Translations under genes and position numbers: made by a program | The notes under the pieces: model-generated | The model's input: only the letters and a program-made list of their open reading frames with translations | Databases searched by the model: none | What the model was told of the DNA's origin: nothing | Origin: Flavobacterium sp. | GTDB taxonomy: Bacteria > Bacteroidota > Bacteroidia > Flavobacteriales > Flavobacteriaceae | Direction of reading: 5' to 3' | NCBI GenBank assembly: GCA_024642295.1 | Contig: JAHEBK010000005.1 | Coordinates: 1-15,174, forward strand | DNA length: 15,174 nt | Part shown: positions 1 to 6,907 of the stretch, one piece after another | Position numbering within the stretch: position 1 is the first letter of the stretch | Layout of the letters: every line of letters starts with the position of its first letter

Positions 1-107
1 TATTATATGACTTGCTATTACTGCTTTATCACGATGTAAAACTACATAAGAACCCACGATTCACCTTACAAATAAAGGCGTTTATGGTAGAATGACCCCG
101 TTTGAGA

Positions 108-139
108 GTGAATGGATGTCAAATCTGGGTGAATGGATG
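108..139. repeat. Exact 11-bp direct repeat, 21-bp pitch
   Basis: GTGAATGGATG occurs at 108-118 and again at 129-139, exactly 21 bp apart (two helical turns). The match extends to GnGTGAATGGATG. It lies 5-36 nt beyond the stop codon of the LytTR regulator. LytTR DNA-binding domains usually bind two direct repeats at about this pitch, so a binding site is possible, but the bases do not resemble the AgrA-type consensus. The repeat itself is certain; its function is a guess. Confidence 0.5.
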
Positions 140-143
140 AATT

Positions 144-962
144 TTAAATTTCTAGGTAATTCCCACTGGAAATTTCAGCTATAATGAGATCTATATTTGC
201 CTTATACGATTTAGAGAAAGGCAATTTGATAGCTGTATTTTTGATATAACACACTGAATTTCCGGTATGTATCCTTGAAATACAATGACTATTGACAATA
301 TAACTGTTGTGAATACGAACAAAAGGATAAGAAAGAACTCCTTCAAAATGCTTTAAAGTCTTAAAAGCGGTAATCATTTCTCCATTATTCAAATGGATGT
401 CGGTAGAATTGTTGTCTGCTTGAAAATAAGCGATATCTCTTGTGTCTATATACCTATAATCGCCATAAGACTTAATACATAATATGAGTGGCTCATTATT
501 TAAAGAAGTTTCAGGTATAGTAAGCTTTGGATTAACTACGGTTTCAGGTTCAGCTTTAGGGTAATCTGACCTTATTTGATCATTTGATTTGGATTTTTGA
601 ATCTTCAATAATGATTTAACCATATCAATGCGAGTTAGCGGTTTGATAAAATAATCAGCCACCTCATATTGAATGGCTTCAAAAGCTAACTCCTTTTTGG
701 AAGTAGTAACAATAATTTTAGGAACAATATTTAAATACCTATATAATTCACTTATTAGTGCCAATGATAAATTACTTTTTTTATCAGCTGGTTCAATCTC
801 AAGAAAAATCAATTGTGGTTTGTGCTCCAGGATTAGATTAAGCCCTTCATCATAATTAGTAGCAACACCCAAAAATGTAAGCTCCAAAAAACCATCAGTG
901 ATAGTTTTCGTCTCTTTGGCATTTTCTTGATTGTCATCAATAATAATGTATGAATAATTCAT
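144..962 (-). CDS. LytTR-family response regulator with atypical receiver
   Basis: A 272-aa cytoplasmic transcription regulator. Residues 1-125 form a CheY-like receiver: acidic pair D9-D10, T86/T87 at the switch Ser/Thr position, and K107-P108. The expected phosphoacceptor Asp in the 'LIFLDIEMP'-like strand is Glu here (LIFLEIEPA, E55, codon GAG at 798-800). This may make the protein insensitive to phosphorylation or lock it in an active-like state. A linker at about 126-157 leads to a LytTR DNA-binding domain at about 159-265, recognised by the FVRIHNSYIVN block at 214-224. No histidine kinase gene is visible beside it, so it is an orphan within this window. Upstream is a 13-bp palindrome (975-987) and only a weak promoter-like TACTGTTG (994-1001, minus). 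The family call is firm; target genes are unknown. Confidence 0.9.
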   Translation of the reverse strand: MNYSYIIIDDNQENAKETKTITDGFLELTFLGVATNYDEGLNLILEHKPQLIFLEIEPADKKSNLSLALISELYRYLNIVPKIIVTTSKKELAFEAIQYEVADYFIKPLTRIDMVKSLLKIQKSKSNDQIRSDYPKAEPETVVNPKLTIPETSLNNEPLILCIKSYGDYRYIDTRDIAYFQADNNSTDIHLNNGEMITAFKTLKHFEGVLSYPFVRIHNSYIVNSHCISRIHTGNSVCYIKNTAIKLPFSKSYKANIDLIIAEISSGNYLEI

Positions 963-974
963 ATGGGGTACTTC

Positions 975-987
975 CTAATTAAATTAG
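975..987. promoter_or_regulatory. 13-bp palindrome in leader of LytTR gene
   Basis: CTAATT-A-AATTAG is a perfect palindrome 12 bp upstream of the LytTR regulator start codon, between the start and a weak -7-like TACTGTTG on the minus strand (994-1001; a TTG lies 21 nt further upstream at 1023-1025). The position would suit an autoregulatory operator. AT-rich palindromes also arise by chance, so confidence is low. Confidence 0.25.
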
Positions 988-1276
988 ATAGCACAACAGT
1001 AGCATAAGTTGAAGAATCACTCCAACTATTTAAGGTTTAATTATTTAAGGTAGTTTTGGGAAACTATATTAAAAAAGTGATTTTTAATCAAAAAAACCAC
1101 CCTTTTAATATGTTAAAAATAAACATTTAACTTATTTATTTGGCTAGTTAACAACAGAAATCGATGAACTGTTAATACTAATTGATAAAAAGTAAATAAA
1201 TCCGATTAAGAGCGTAAAGCATTCTCTATCAATACTTCATTTTAGGATTATTTCTTACACTTAATAATTCCACAAC

Positions 1277-1308
1277 AAAAAAAAGCGCCCCAAAATAGAG
1301 CGCTTTTT
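1277..1308 (-). terminator. Intrinsic terminator of glyS
   Basis: AAAAAGCGC (1280-1288) pairs perfectly with GCGCTTTTT (1300-1308) around an 11-nt loop. Read on the minus strand, the stem is followed by T residues through 1277. It lies 20 nt past the glyS stop codon. The A/T flanks make it workable in both directions, but only the minus strand has a gene running into it. Confidence 0.85.
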
Positions 1309-1328
1309 ACTATTAATTTTTCTTAAAT

Positions 1329-2870
1329 CTACATTTTCATCAACCAATTTTTCATAGAAACCTCATTTTCTATAATTGATTTCAAATCAGCAATATTTAC
1401 ACGATCTTGTTTCATCGTATCTCTATGGCGAATGGTCACGGTTTGATCTTCGATTGTTTGATGATCTACCGTAATACAAAACGGAGTCCCTAACGCATCT
1501 TGTCTTCTATAACGACGTCCTACAGCATCTTTTTCATCATAAGTCACATTGAAATCCCATTTCAAATCGGCAATAATTTGATGTGCTATTTCTGGCAATC
1601 CATCTTTTTTAACTAACGGCAATACCGCTGCTTTAGTTGGTGCTAAAACGGTTGGTAATTTCAAAACAGTTCGTGACGAACCATCCTCTAACTCTTCTTC
1701 TTTTAATGAAGTAGCAAAAACTGCCAAGAACATCCTGTCTAAACCTACAGAAGTTTCTACTACATAAGGCACGTAGTTCTTATTTAGTTCAGCATCAAAA
1801 TACTGTAATTTTCTACCCGAATATTGTTCGTGTGCTTTTAAATCGAAATCAGTTCGAGAATGAATCCCTTCCAATTCTTTGAATCCAAATGGAAAGTTAA
1901 ATTCGATATCGGCTGCTGCATTAGCATAGTGTGCTAACTTTTCATGGTCATGAAAACGGTAATTTTCTTTTCCTAGACCTAAAGACAAATGCCATTTTAG
2001 TCTTGCTTCTTTCCAAAACTCATAATGTTTCATTTCCTCGCCAGGACGTACAAAGAATTGCATTTCCATTTGTTCAAATTCACGCATACGGAAAATAAAT
2101 TGTCTTGCAACAATTTCGTTTCTAAATGCTTTTCCTGTTTGAGCAATTCCAAATGGAATTTTCATACGGCCAGACTTTTGAACATTTAAGAAATTTACAA
2201 AAATTCCTTGAGCCGTTTCAGGACGTAAATACAAGTCCATAGCAGAATCCGCTGATGCACCTAACTTAGTTCCAAACATCAAATTAAATTGACGCACTTC
2301 AGTCCAATTACGAGACCCCGACTCTGGACATGCAATTTCTAATTCCTCAATTAGTAATTTCACATCTTCTAAATCTTCATTCCCTAGAGAACGAGCCATA
2401 CGCTCTAGAATCTCTCTTTCTTTGGCTTTGTATTCAACAACTCTAGCATTTGTAGTAACAAATTCTTGCTCATTGAAAGCGTCTCCAAAACGAGTTCTCG
2501 CTTTTTCGATTTCTTTGATTGCTTTTTGATTTAGCTTTTCAGCATAATCTTCAATCAAAACATCGGCTCTATATCTTCTTTTTGAATCTTTATTATCAAT
2601 TAATGGATCGTTAAAAGCATCTACGTGACCAGAAGCTTTCCAAGTTGTTGGATGCATTAATATTGCGGCATCTAAACCTACAATATTTTCATTCATCTGA
2701 ACCATTGCTTTCCACCAATATTCACGGATGTTCTTTTTTAACTCAACACCGTTTTGTGCATAATCATATACTGCACTCAAACCATCGTAAACTTCGCTTG
2801 ACGGAAAAATAAATCCGTACTCTTTTGCATGCGAAACTACATTCTTAAAAATATCTTCTTGTTTTGCCAT
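1329..2870 (-). CDS. glyS: Glycyl-tRNA synthetase (single-chain, dimeric type)
   Basis: A 513-aa class II aminoacyl-tRNA synthetase that charges tRNA-Gly with glycine using ATP in the cytoplasm. It is the single-chain alpha-2 form (often annotated glyQS), not the alpha2/beta2 form. Visible motifs are RPETAQG at 216-222, class II motif 2 with FRNE at 249-252, the glycine-pocket block GIHSRTDFD at 335-343, motif 3 GLDR at 376-379, and a C-terminal anticodon-binding domain from about 405. Length is close to the usual bacterial single-chain enzyme. The start ATG (2868-2870) has a TATTTTTG element ending only 4 nt upstream, so the mRNA may be almost leaderless. The gene is divergent from the ComF-like gene across 94 nt and ends at a strong terminator (1277-1308). 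Confidence 0.97.
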   Translation of the reverse strand: MAKQEDIFKNVVSHAKEYGFIFPSSEVYDGLSAVYDYAQNGVELKKNIREYWWKAMVQMNENIVGLDAAILMHPTTWKASGHVDAFNDPLIDNKDSKRRYRADVLIEDYAEKLNQKAIKEIEKARTRFGDAFNEQEFVTTNARVVEYKAKEREILERMARSLGNEDLEDVKLLIEELEIACPESGSRNWTEVRQFNLMFGTKLGASADSAMDLYLRPETAQGIFVNFLNVQKSGRMKIPFGIAQTGKAFRNEIVARQFIFRMREFEQMEMQFFVRPGEEMKHYEFWKEARLKWHLSLGLGKENYRFHDHEKLAHYANAAADIEFNFPFGFKELEGIHSRTDFDLKAHEQYSGRKLQYFDAELNKNYVPYVVETSVGLDRMFLAVFATSLKEEELEDGSSRTVLKLPTVLAPTKAAVLPLVKKDGLPEIAHQIIADLKWDFNVTYDEKDAVGRRYRRQDALGTPFCITVDHQTIEDQTVTIRHRDTMKQDRVNIADLKSIIENEVSMKNWLMKM

Positions 2871-2874
2871 GATG

Positions 2875-2882
2875 CAAAAATA
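2875..2882 (-). promoter_or_regulatory. Bacteroidota -7 element for glyS
   Basis: TATTTTTG on the minus strand matches the Bacteroidota -7 consensus TAnnTTTG. It ends 4 nt before the glyS start codon, so transcription would begin at or next to the ATG. I see no TTG at the usual -33 distance, which weakens the call. Confidence 0.45.
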
Positions 2883-2964
2883 TAAAAAGTGAAGATAAAA
2901 AAAAGAAAATACCTAAAGATTGAAGCATTGATTTTCATATTTTTATAAATAAATCTTTAAGTCG

Positions 2965-3648
2965 ATGTTGCAACCCATTATAAATCTGTTTTTCCCTCCT
3001 GTTTGTGCGGGCTGCAATGCACTGCTATTCTCAAATGAAACAATTATTTGTACCCATTGCCGCCACGAAATACCAATAACCAACCATCATTTAATGACAG
3101 ATAACGAAGCATTCAAAAAATTTTATGGGCGAATAGACGTCAAACATGCATCTGCTTTGTTTTATTTTCACAAAAAAGGGATTGTACAAGAACTGATTCA
3201 TAATTTAAAATACCGTGGTCACGAAGAAATTGGTACTTTAATAGGAGAATGGTATGTTGAAGATTTAAAAACTGTTTCTATTCTCAAAACAGCACAAGTA
3301 GTAATCCCTGTGCCACTTCACCCTAAAAAACATAGAGAAAGGGGATTTAATCAAGTAACCTCTTTTGGAAAAGCACTAGCAAAGGGATTAGCTATAGAAT
3401 ACAATGACCAACTATTGATTCGGAAGTTATATTCCAAAACGCAGTCTAAAAAAAACTTACTAGGCAGAACCGAAGGAATTGAGTCTCTCTTTGACGTTAA
3501 CTTTACAAATGATGACCAAGGCAAACATTTTATTCTAGTTGACGATGTTATCACGACTGGAGCGACACTAGAGGCATGTTGTCGCGCTTTGTTAAAAATC
3601 CCAAATATTAAAATCAGTATTATTTGTATGGCAATGGCACAATCCTAA
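2965..3648 (+). CDS. ComF family protein (phosphoribosyltransferase fold)
   Basis: A 227-aa ComF/GntX-like protein. The N-terminus carries a four-cysteine zinc-finger-like knuckle, C14-x2-C17 and C29-x2-C32. Next come the HNLKYRG segment (79-85) and the PVPLHPKKHRERGFNQ block (115-130) typical of ComF. The type I phosphoribosyltransferase PRPP loop is at 190-202 (LVDDVITTGAT). In naturally competent bacteria, ComF homologues help DNA uptake at the cytoplasmic side; in many non-competent species the role is unknown, and no other competence gene is visible here. It is divergent from glyS. A near-consensus TATTTTTA lies at 2938-2945, with no well-spaced TTG. No terminator is visible between its stop and sodA, although sodA has its own -7 match. 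The family is sure; the cellular function is not. Confidence 0.9.
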   Translation: MLQPIINLFFPPVCAGCNALLFSNETIICTHCRHEIPITNHHLMTDNEAFKKFYGRIDVKHASALFYFHKKGIVQELIHNLKYRGHEEIGTLIGEWYVEDLKTVSILKTAQVVIPVPLHPKKHRERGFNQVTSFGKALAKGLAIEYNDQLLIRKLYSKTQSKKNLLGRTEGIESLFDVNFTNDDQGKHFILVDDVITTGATLEACCRALLKIPNIKISIICMAMAQS

Positions 3649-3743
3649 AAATCACAGTTGATAAAACCAACATTAAACAACATCTTAACACAATTGCGTT
3701 AAATAATAACAAAATAGAATTTTCAATTCCAAAGTTAAATGTT

Positions 3744-3751
3744 TAAATTTG
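3744..3751 (+). promoter_or_regulatory. Bacteroidota -7 element for sodA
   Basis: TAAATTTG matches TAnnTTTG, 36 nt before the sodA start codon, giving a leader of about 30 nt. No TTG lies 17-23 nt upstream, so a regulator or a degenerate -33 may be involved. Confidence 0.45.
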
Positions 3752-3787
3752 AATAAATTTTTATAAATCTTTAAACAAAAATACATC

Positions 3788-4396
3788 ATGGCTTTTGAAT
3801 TACCACAATTACCTTATGCGTATGCTGCTTTAGAACCACATATTGACGCAAGAACAATGGAAATCCACCATTCTAAGCATCATAATGCTTACACTACCAA
3901 CCTGAATGCTGCAATTGCAGGAACAGATATGGAAGGAAAAACAATTGAAAACATCCTTATCAACCTTGACATGAGCAATGGTGCTGTTCGTAACAACGGT
4001 GGTGGTTTTTACAACCATAACTTATTTTGGACTGTTATGGCTCCAAATGCAGGTGGTTTACCTACAGGAGAATTATTAGATGCTATCGAAAGTGCTTTTG
4101 GTTCTTTTGAAGAATTCAAAGCTAAATTTAGCAAAGCTGGTGCAACTCAATTTGGTTCAGGATGGGCTTGGTTATGCGTTCAAAAAGGCGGGAAATTAGA
4201 CGTTTGCGGAACTCCAAACCAAGATAATCCATTAATGCCAGGTGTTGGTTGTGGAGGAACTCCAATCTTAGGAATGGACGTTTGGGAACATGCTTACTAC
4301 TTAAACTACCAAAACAGAAGACCAGACTACATTGAAGCTTTTTTCAGCGTAATCAACTGGACTGAAGTTTCAAGAAGATATGCTACTGAAAAATAA
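3788..4396 (+). CDS. sodA: Superoxide dismutase, Mn/Fe family (Mn-type signature)
   Basis: A 202-aa enzyme that dismutates superoxide to oxygen and hydrogen peroxide, without a signal peptide and therefore cytoplasmic. The four metal ligands are in place: H27 in [10 protein letters not shown]77 in FYNHNLFW, D164 and H168 in DVWEHAYY. The metal-distinguishing positions look Mn-type or cambialistic: GGG before FYNH (71-73) and Gln145 in NQDNPLM. Metal preference cannot be proven from sequence. Cys130, Cys140 and Cys155 are less usual in this family and the last sits near the active-site strand. It has its own -7 element and a strong terminator, so it is probably monocistronic, with possible read-through from the ComF-like gene. 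Confidence 0.97.
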   Translation: MAFELPQLPYAYAALEPHIDARTMEIHHSKHHNAYTTNLNAAIAGTDMEGKTIENILINLDMSNGAVRNNGGGFYNHNLFWTVMAPNAGGLPTGELLDAIESAFGSFEEFKAKFSKAGATQFGSGWAWLCVQKGGKLDVCGTPNQDNPLMPGVGCGGTPILGMDVWEHAYYLNYQNRRPDYIEAFFSVINWTEVSRRYATEK

Positions 4397-4420
4397 TCTT
4401 TTTTAGATAAAAGCGTTTAG

Positions 4421-4461
4421 AAATAGACAAATGACTACAAAGTTGTTTGTCTATTTTTTTT
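4421..4461 (+). terminator. Intrinsic terminator of sodA
   Basis: AAATAGACAAA (4421-4431) pairs perfectly with TTTGTCTATTT (4446-4456), with extra wobble pairs inside. A run of T follows to 4461. It starts 25 nt after the sodA stop codon. Confidence 0.9.
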
Positions 4462-4504
4462 GTAAATATCTTTCTTTAACCCAAAATCCGCATTAGGATT
4501 TTTT

Positions 4505-4600
4505 CACGCAGATTTTGCAGATTTCCGCAGATTTTATGTGATAAAATAAGTTAAGAATCTGTGTATATTCGTTAAATTGCTGTTATCTGTGTTCGAATGC
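4505..4600. repeat. Degenerate GCAGATTT intergenic repeat
   Basis: GCAGATTT occurs three times at 4508-4515, 4517-4524 and 4527-4534 (steps of 9 and 10 bp). Partly inverted copies follow: AATCTGTGT at 4556-4564 and ATCTGTG near 4585-4591. From memory, similar cgcagatttgcgcagatt-like repeats recur in intergenic regions of Flavobacterium genomes, but I could not check this. It looks like a decayed copy of such a dispersed element. Confidence 0.55.
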
Positions 4601-4641
4601 GTAATTTAAGTTTAATCATTCTTAAGAAACCTTATTCCAAC

Positions 4642-4681
4642 AAAAAAGACGAATAAACACTAAGCTTATTCGTCTTTTTTT
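4642..4681. terminator. Bidirectional hairpin without assigned gene
   Basis: AAAAAAGACGAATAA (4642-4656) pairs perfectly with TTATTCGTCTTTTTT (4666-4680) around a 9-nt loop, flanked by A and T runs, so it could stop transcription in either direction. It is 185 nt past the sodA terminator and about 205 nt past the purF stop. It may be a backup for either gene or the 3' end of an unannotated small RNA. Confidence 0.7.
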
Positions 4682-4731
4682 ATTCTATTTCCTTTTCTCA
4701 AGTCTCTTTATTATTCTGACTTAATGCCAAT

Positions 4732-4761
4732 AAAAAAGGTGGAATTTCTTCCACCCTTTTT
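4732..4761 (-). terminator. Intrinsic terminator of purF
   Basis: GGTGGAA (4738-4744) pairs with TTCCACC (4749-4755), with one bulged base before the A/T flanks. On the minus strand the loop reads GAAA, a stable GNRA-type tetraloop, and six T follow the stem. It lies about 125 nt past the purF stop codon. Confidence 0.75.
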
Positions 4762-4887
4762 GCCCCAAATCTACCATAAACTTAACCTACTAATGTTATG
4801 GTGAGACAAATTTATAGCAGGAATGTTTTTTAAACAAAAAATTCAGATAAACAACTTATAAAACCGATTAATTACCTAATCCTCCGC

Positions 4888-6786
4888 TTAGTATGCTCTT
4901 GCATCTTTACCTTCGTAGAAATTCATAAAAGCTCTATTCACAACCCTATTTCCTCCAGGTGTAGGATAATCCCCTGTAAAATACCAATCCCCTAAATTCT
5001 TAGGGCAGGCAACATGCAGATCTTCAACTGTTTGAAATATAATTTTGACTTCTGCATTAATTTCTGGAGAACTTAACATCTCAGCTATTTTATTTGAAAC
5101 TTCTTGAGGCTCAAATGGCGCATAAATTGCTGTTACATAATTAACTACATCTGCATCTTTAAAGCTTTCTTGCGCTTTACATTTAGCATACACTTCGTCA
5201 ACAATATGATACAAATTTCTTTCTTTCAAAAGCTCCAAAGCAGCTCTAAATGCAACCAAACCTTCTAGCTTCGCCATATCAATTCCGTAACAATCAGGGA
5301 ATCGTATTTGTGGTGCCGAAGAAACTATTACAATTCGTTTAGGACTTAGTCGATCCATCATTTTGATAATACTCTTTTTAAGAGTTGTCCCTCTAACAAT
5401 ACTATCATCAATAATCACCAAATTATCAGTAGGCTTTATCACACCATAAGTCACATCATATACGTGCGCCACCAAATCATCGCGACTACTGTCCTCTGTA
5501 ATAAACGTTCGAAGTTTTGCATCTTTAATAGCTACTTTTTCTGTTCTAATTTTTACTGCTAAAAGTTCTTTTAAACTAGCTTCGGTAAGCGTGTGTCTAT
5601 TTTCTAGAATAAAATTATTCTTTCTTTGATTTAAGAAATCCTGTGCAGCTTCAACTAATCCATAAAACGACGTTTCAGCTGTATTAGGGATATATGAGAA
5701 CACCGTATTATCTGTATCCTGCTCAATTGAGTCTAATACTGCAGGCAAAATTAATTTTCCTAAATTTTTTCTTTCTTGATATATTTCAGCATCACTTCCT
5801 CTAGAGAAATAAATACGTTCAAATGAACATGCTTTTTTAACTGTTGGCACCAAAATTTCTTTCATAGAAACTGCACCATTTTTCTTGATAATCAAAGCAT
5901 TTCCTGGTTCAATTTCTTGAACTTTTTCAAAAGGAACATTGAATACAGTTTGAATTACTGGTCGTTCAGATGCCACCACTACTACTTCGTCATCTTGATA
6001 AAAATAGGCGGGACGAATTCCAGCTGGATCCCTAAAGACAAAAGCATCACCATGACCTAAAAGTCCTGCCATTGCATACCCTCCATCTAGATTTTTAGCA
6101 GAACGTGCTAATATCTTCCCAACATCTAATCTTTCAGCAATTACAGGAGAAGCTTCTTGTTTGTTCAAGCCTTCGGCTTTACAATCTTGGTACAATTGCA
6201 TCACTTCTTTATCCAGAAAGTGTCCAATTTTTTCCATCACAGTAACGGTATCTGCCATTTCTTTTGGATGTTGTCCTAATTCAACTAAGTTTTCAAAAAG
6301 TTCTTTAACATTGGTCATGTTAAAATTCCCTGCCAAAATAAGGTTACGATGCATCCAGTTACTTTGTCTTAAAAAAGGGTGTACACTTTCAATACTATTT
6401 TTTCCGAAAGTTCCGTAACGCACATGTCCTAAAAACAATTCACCTAAATAAGGAATATTTTTCTTCTGCATTCTAACATCATCCGCATACTCAGGATGAA
6501 TTGCCATTTCCTCGTTAATTCTCTCATTTATCTGAGCAAAAACATCTTGAATTGGTTGCGATTGATTAGAACGAACTCTACTTATATAGCGTTCTCCTGG
6601 TTCCACATCCATTTTTATACTAGCAAAACCGGCACCATCTTGTCCACGATTATGCTGTTTCTCCATCATTAAATACATTTTTTGTATTCCGTAAAAAGCC
6701 GTACCGTACTTTTCTTTGTAAAATTCAAGCGGTTTAAGTAGTCTAACCAAGGCTATTCCACACTCATGTTTTAATGCGTCGCTCAT
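4888..6786 (-). CDS. purF: Amidophosphoribosyltransferase (PurF), long form
   Basis: A 632-aa enzyme of the type that makes 5-phosphoribosylamine from PRPP and glutamine, the first committed purine step. An N-terminal class II glutaminase domain (9 to about 290) has HNRGQDGAG (45-53), GHVRYGT (120-126) and RDPAGIRP (252-259). The phosphoribosyltransferase domain has the PRPP loop LVIIDDSIVRGTTL (456-469), YGID (500-503) and a conserved-looking FTGDYP (603-608). The nucleophile must be Cys9, so an eight-residue propeptide ending in Glu must be removed. The CxxC that precedes FTG in Fe-S-type PurF is absent (GDWY at 599-602). It is longer than common PurF (about 470-510 aa), so a diverged paralogue is possible. 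The upstream terminator at 6876-6901 means it needs its own promoter. Confidence 0.9.
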   Translation of the reverse strand: MSDALKHECGIALVRLLKPLEFYKEKYGTAFYGIQKMYLMMEKQHNRGQDGAGFASIKMDVEPGERYISRVRSNQSQPIQDVFAQINERINEEMAIHPEYADDVRMQKKNIPYLGELFLGHVRYGTFGKNSIESVHPFLRQSNWMHRNLILAGNFNMTNVKELFENLVELGQHPKEMADTVTVMEKIGHFLDKEVMQLYQDCKAEGLNKQEASPVIAERLDVGKILARSAKNLDGGYAMAGLLGHGDAFVFRDPAGIRPAYFYQDDEVVVVASERPVIQTVFNVPFEKVQEIEPGNALIIKKNGAVSMKEILVPTVKKACSFERIYFSRGSDAEIYQERKNLGKLILPAVLDSIEQDTDNTVFSYIPNTAETSFYGLVEAAQDFLNQRKNNFILENRHTLTEASLKELLAVKIRTEKVAIKDAKLRTFITEDSSRDDLVAHVYDVTYGVIKPTDNLVIIDDSIVRGTTLKKSIIKMMDRLSPKRIVIVSSAPQIRFPDCYGIDMAKLEGLVAFRAALELLKERNLYHIVDEVYAKCKAQESFKDADVVNYVTAIYAPFEPQEVSNKIAEMLSSPEINAEVKIIFQTVEDLHVACPKNLGDWYFTGDYPTPGGNRVVNRAFMNFYEGKDARAY

Positions 6787-6829
6787 TGCTGTATTATTTG
6801 TAGTATTATTATTTTAAAAATTTAAATTG

Positions 6830-6861
6830 ATGCTGAAAATGTATTTAGTTAAAAACAGCAT
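6830..6861. promoter_or_regulatory. Inverted repeat upstream of purF
   Basis: ATGCTG (6830-6835) and CAGCAT (6856-6861) form 6-bp arms 20 nt apart, 44-75 nt upstream of the purF start. The interior does not pair, so it looks more like a protein-binding dyad than an RNA hairpin. A TACATTTT -7-like element (minus, 6836-6843) lies inside it. This could be a purine-responsive operator; evidence is only positional. Confidence 0.25.
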
Positions 6862-6875
6862 ACTTTTTACAAAAC

Positions 6876-6901
6876 AAAAAAGCCCCATTTTACGGGACTT
6901 T
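6876..6901 (-). terminator. Intrinsic terminator of the PfkB kinase gene
   Basis: On the minus strand AAAGTCCC pairs with GGGGCTTT (one G-T wobble) around a 7-nt loop, followed by TTT. It begins 6 nt past the kinase stop codon (plus-strand arms at 6879-6886 and 6894-6901). It separates the kinase transcript from purF. Confidence 0.85.
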
Positions 6902-6907
6902 AAAGCA

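Larger units (their letters stand above)
963..1328. other. Intergenic region between LytTR gene and glyS
   Basis: This stretch of 366 nt holds no credible gene in either strand. Besides the palindrome at 975-987 and the terminator at 1277-1308, it holds an AT-rich imperfect hairpin: ATATTAAAA (1066-1074) pairs with TTTTAATAT (1103-1111), with further GTG/CAC and TTTTT/AAAAA pairing inside. Its role is unknown. The two flanking genes are both on the minus strand, so the LytTR promoter should lie within about 100 nt of 962. Confidence 0.6.
4397..4887. other. Long intergenic region between sodA and purF
   Basis: This stretch of 491 nt separates two convergent genes and holds no credible coding sequence. 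From left to right it holds the sodA terminator, a degenerate GCAGATTT repeat cluster, an independent 15-bp perfect hairpin (4642-4680), and the purF-side terminator (4732-4761). It is long for such a compact region, and the extra hairpin has no gene clearly assigned to it. Confidence 0.6.

Noticed and set aside
3..95. Short open frame at the left edge on the plus strand
   Set aside because: The 30-codon open stretch ending in TGA has no recognisable similarity; it could be the tail of a gene beyond the edge, but nothing supports that.
673..855. Open frame of 60 codons opposite the LytTR gene
   Set aside because: It overlaps a clear receiver domain on the other strand and shows no recognisable protein features.
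1051..1058. TAGTTTTG on the plus strand as a promoter
   Set aside because: It matches the -7 consensus, but no plus-strand gene follows, and such 8-mers are common by chance in AT-rich DNA.
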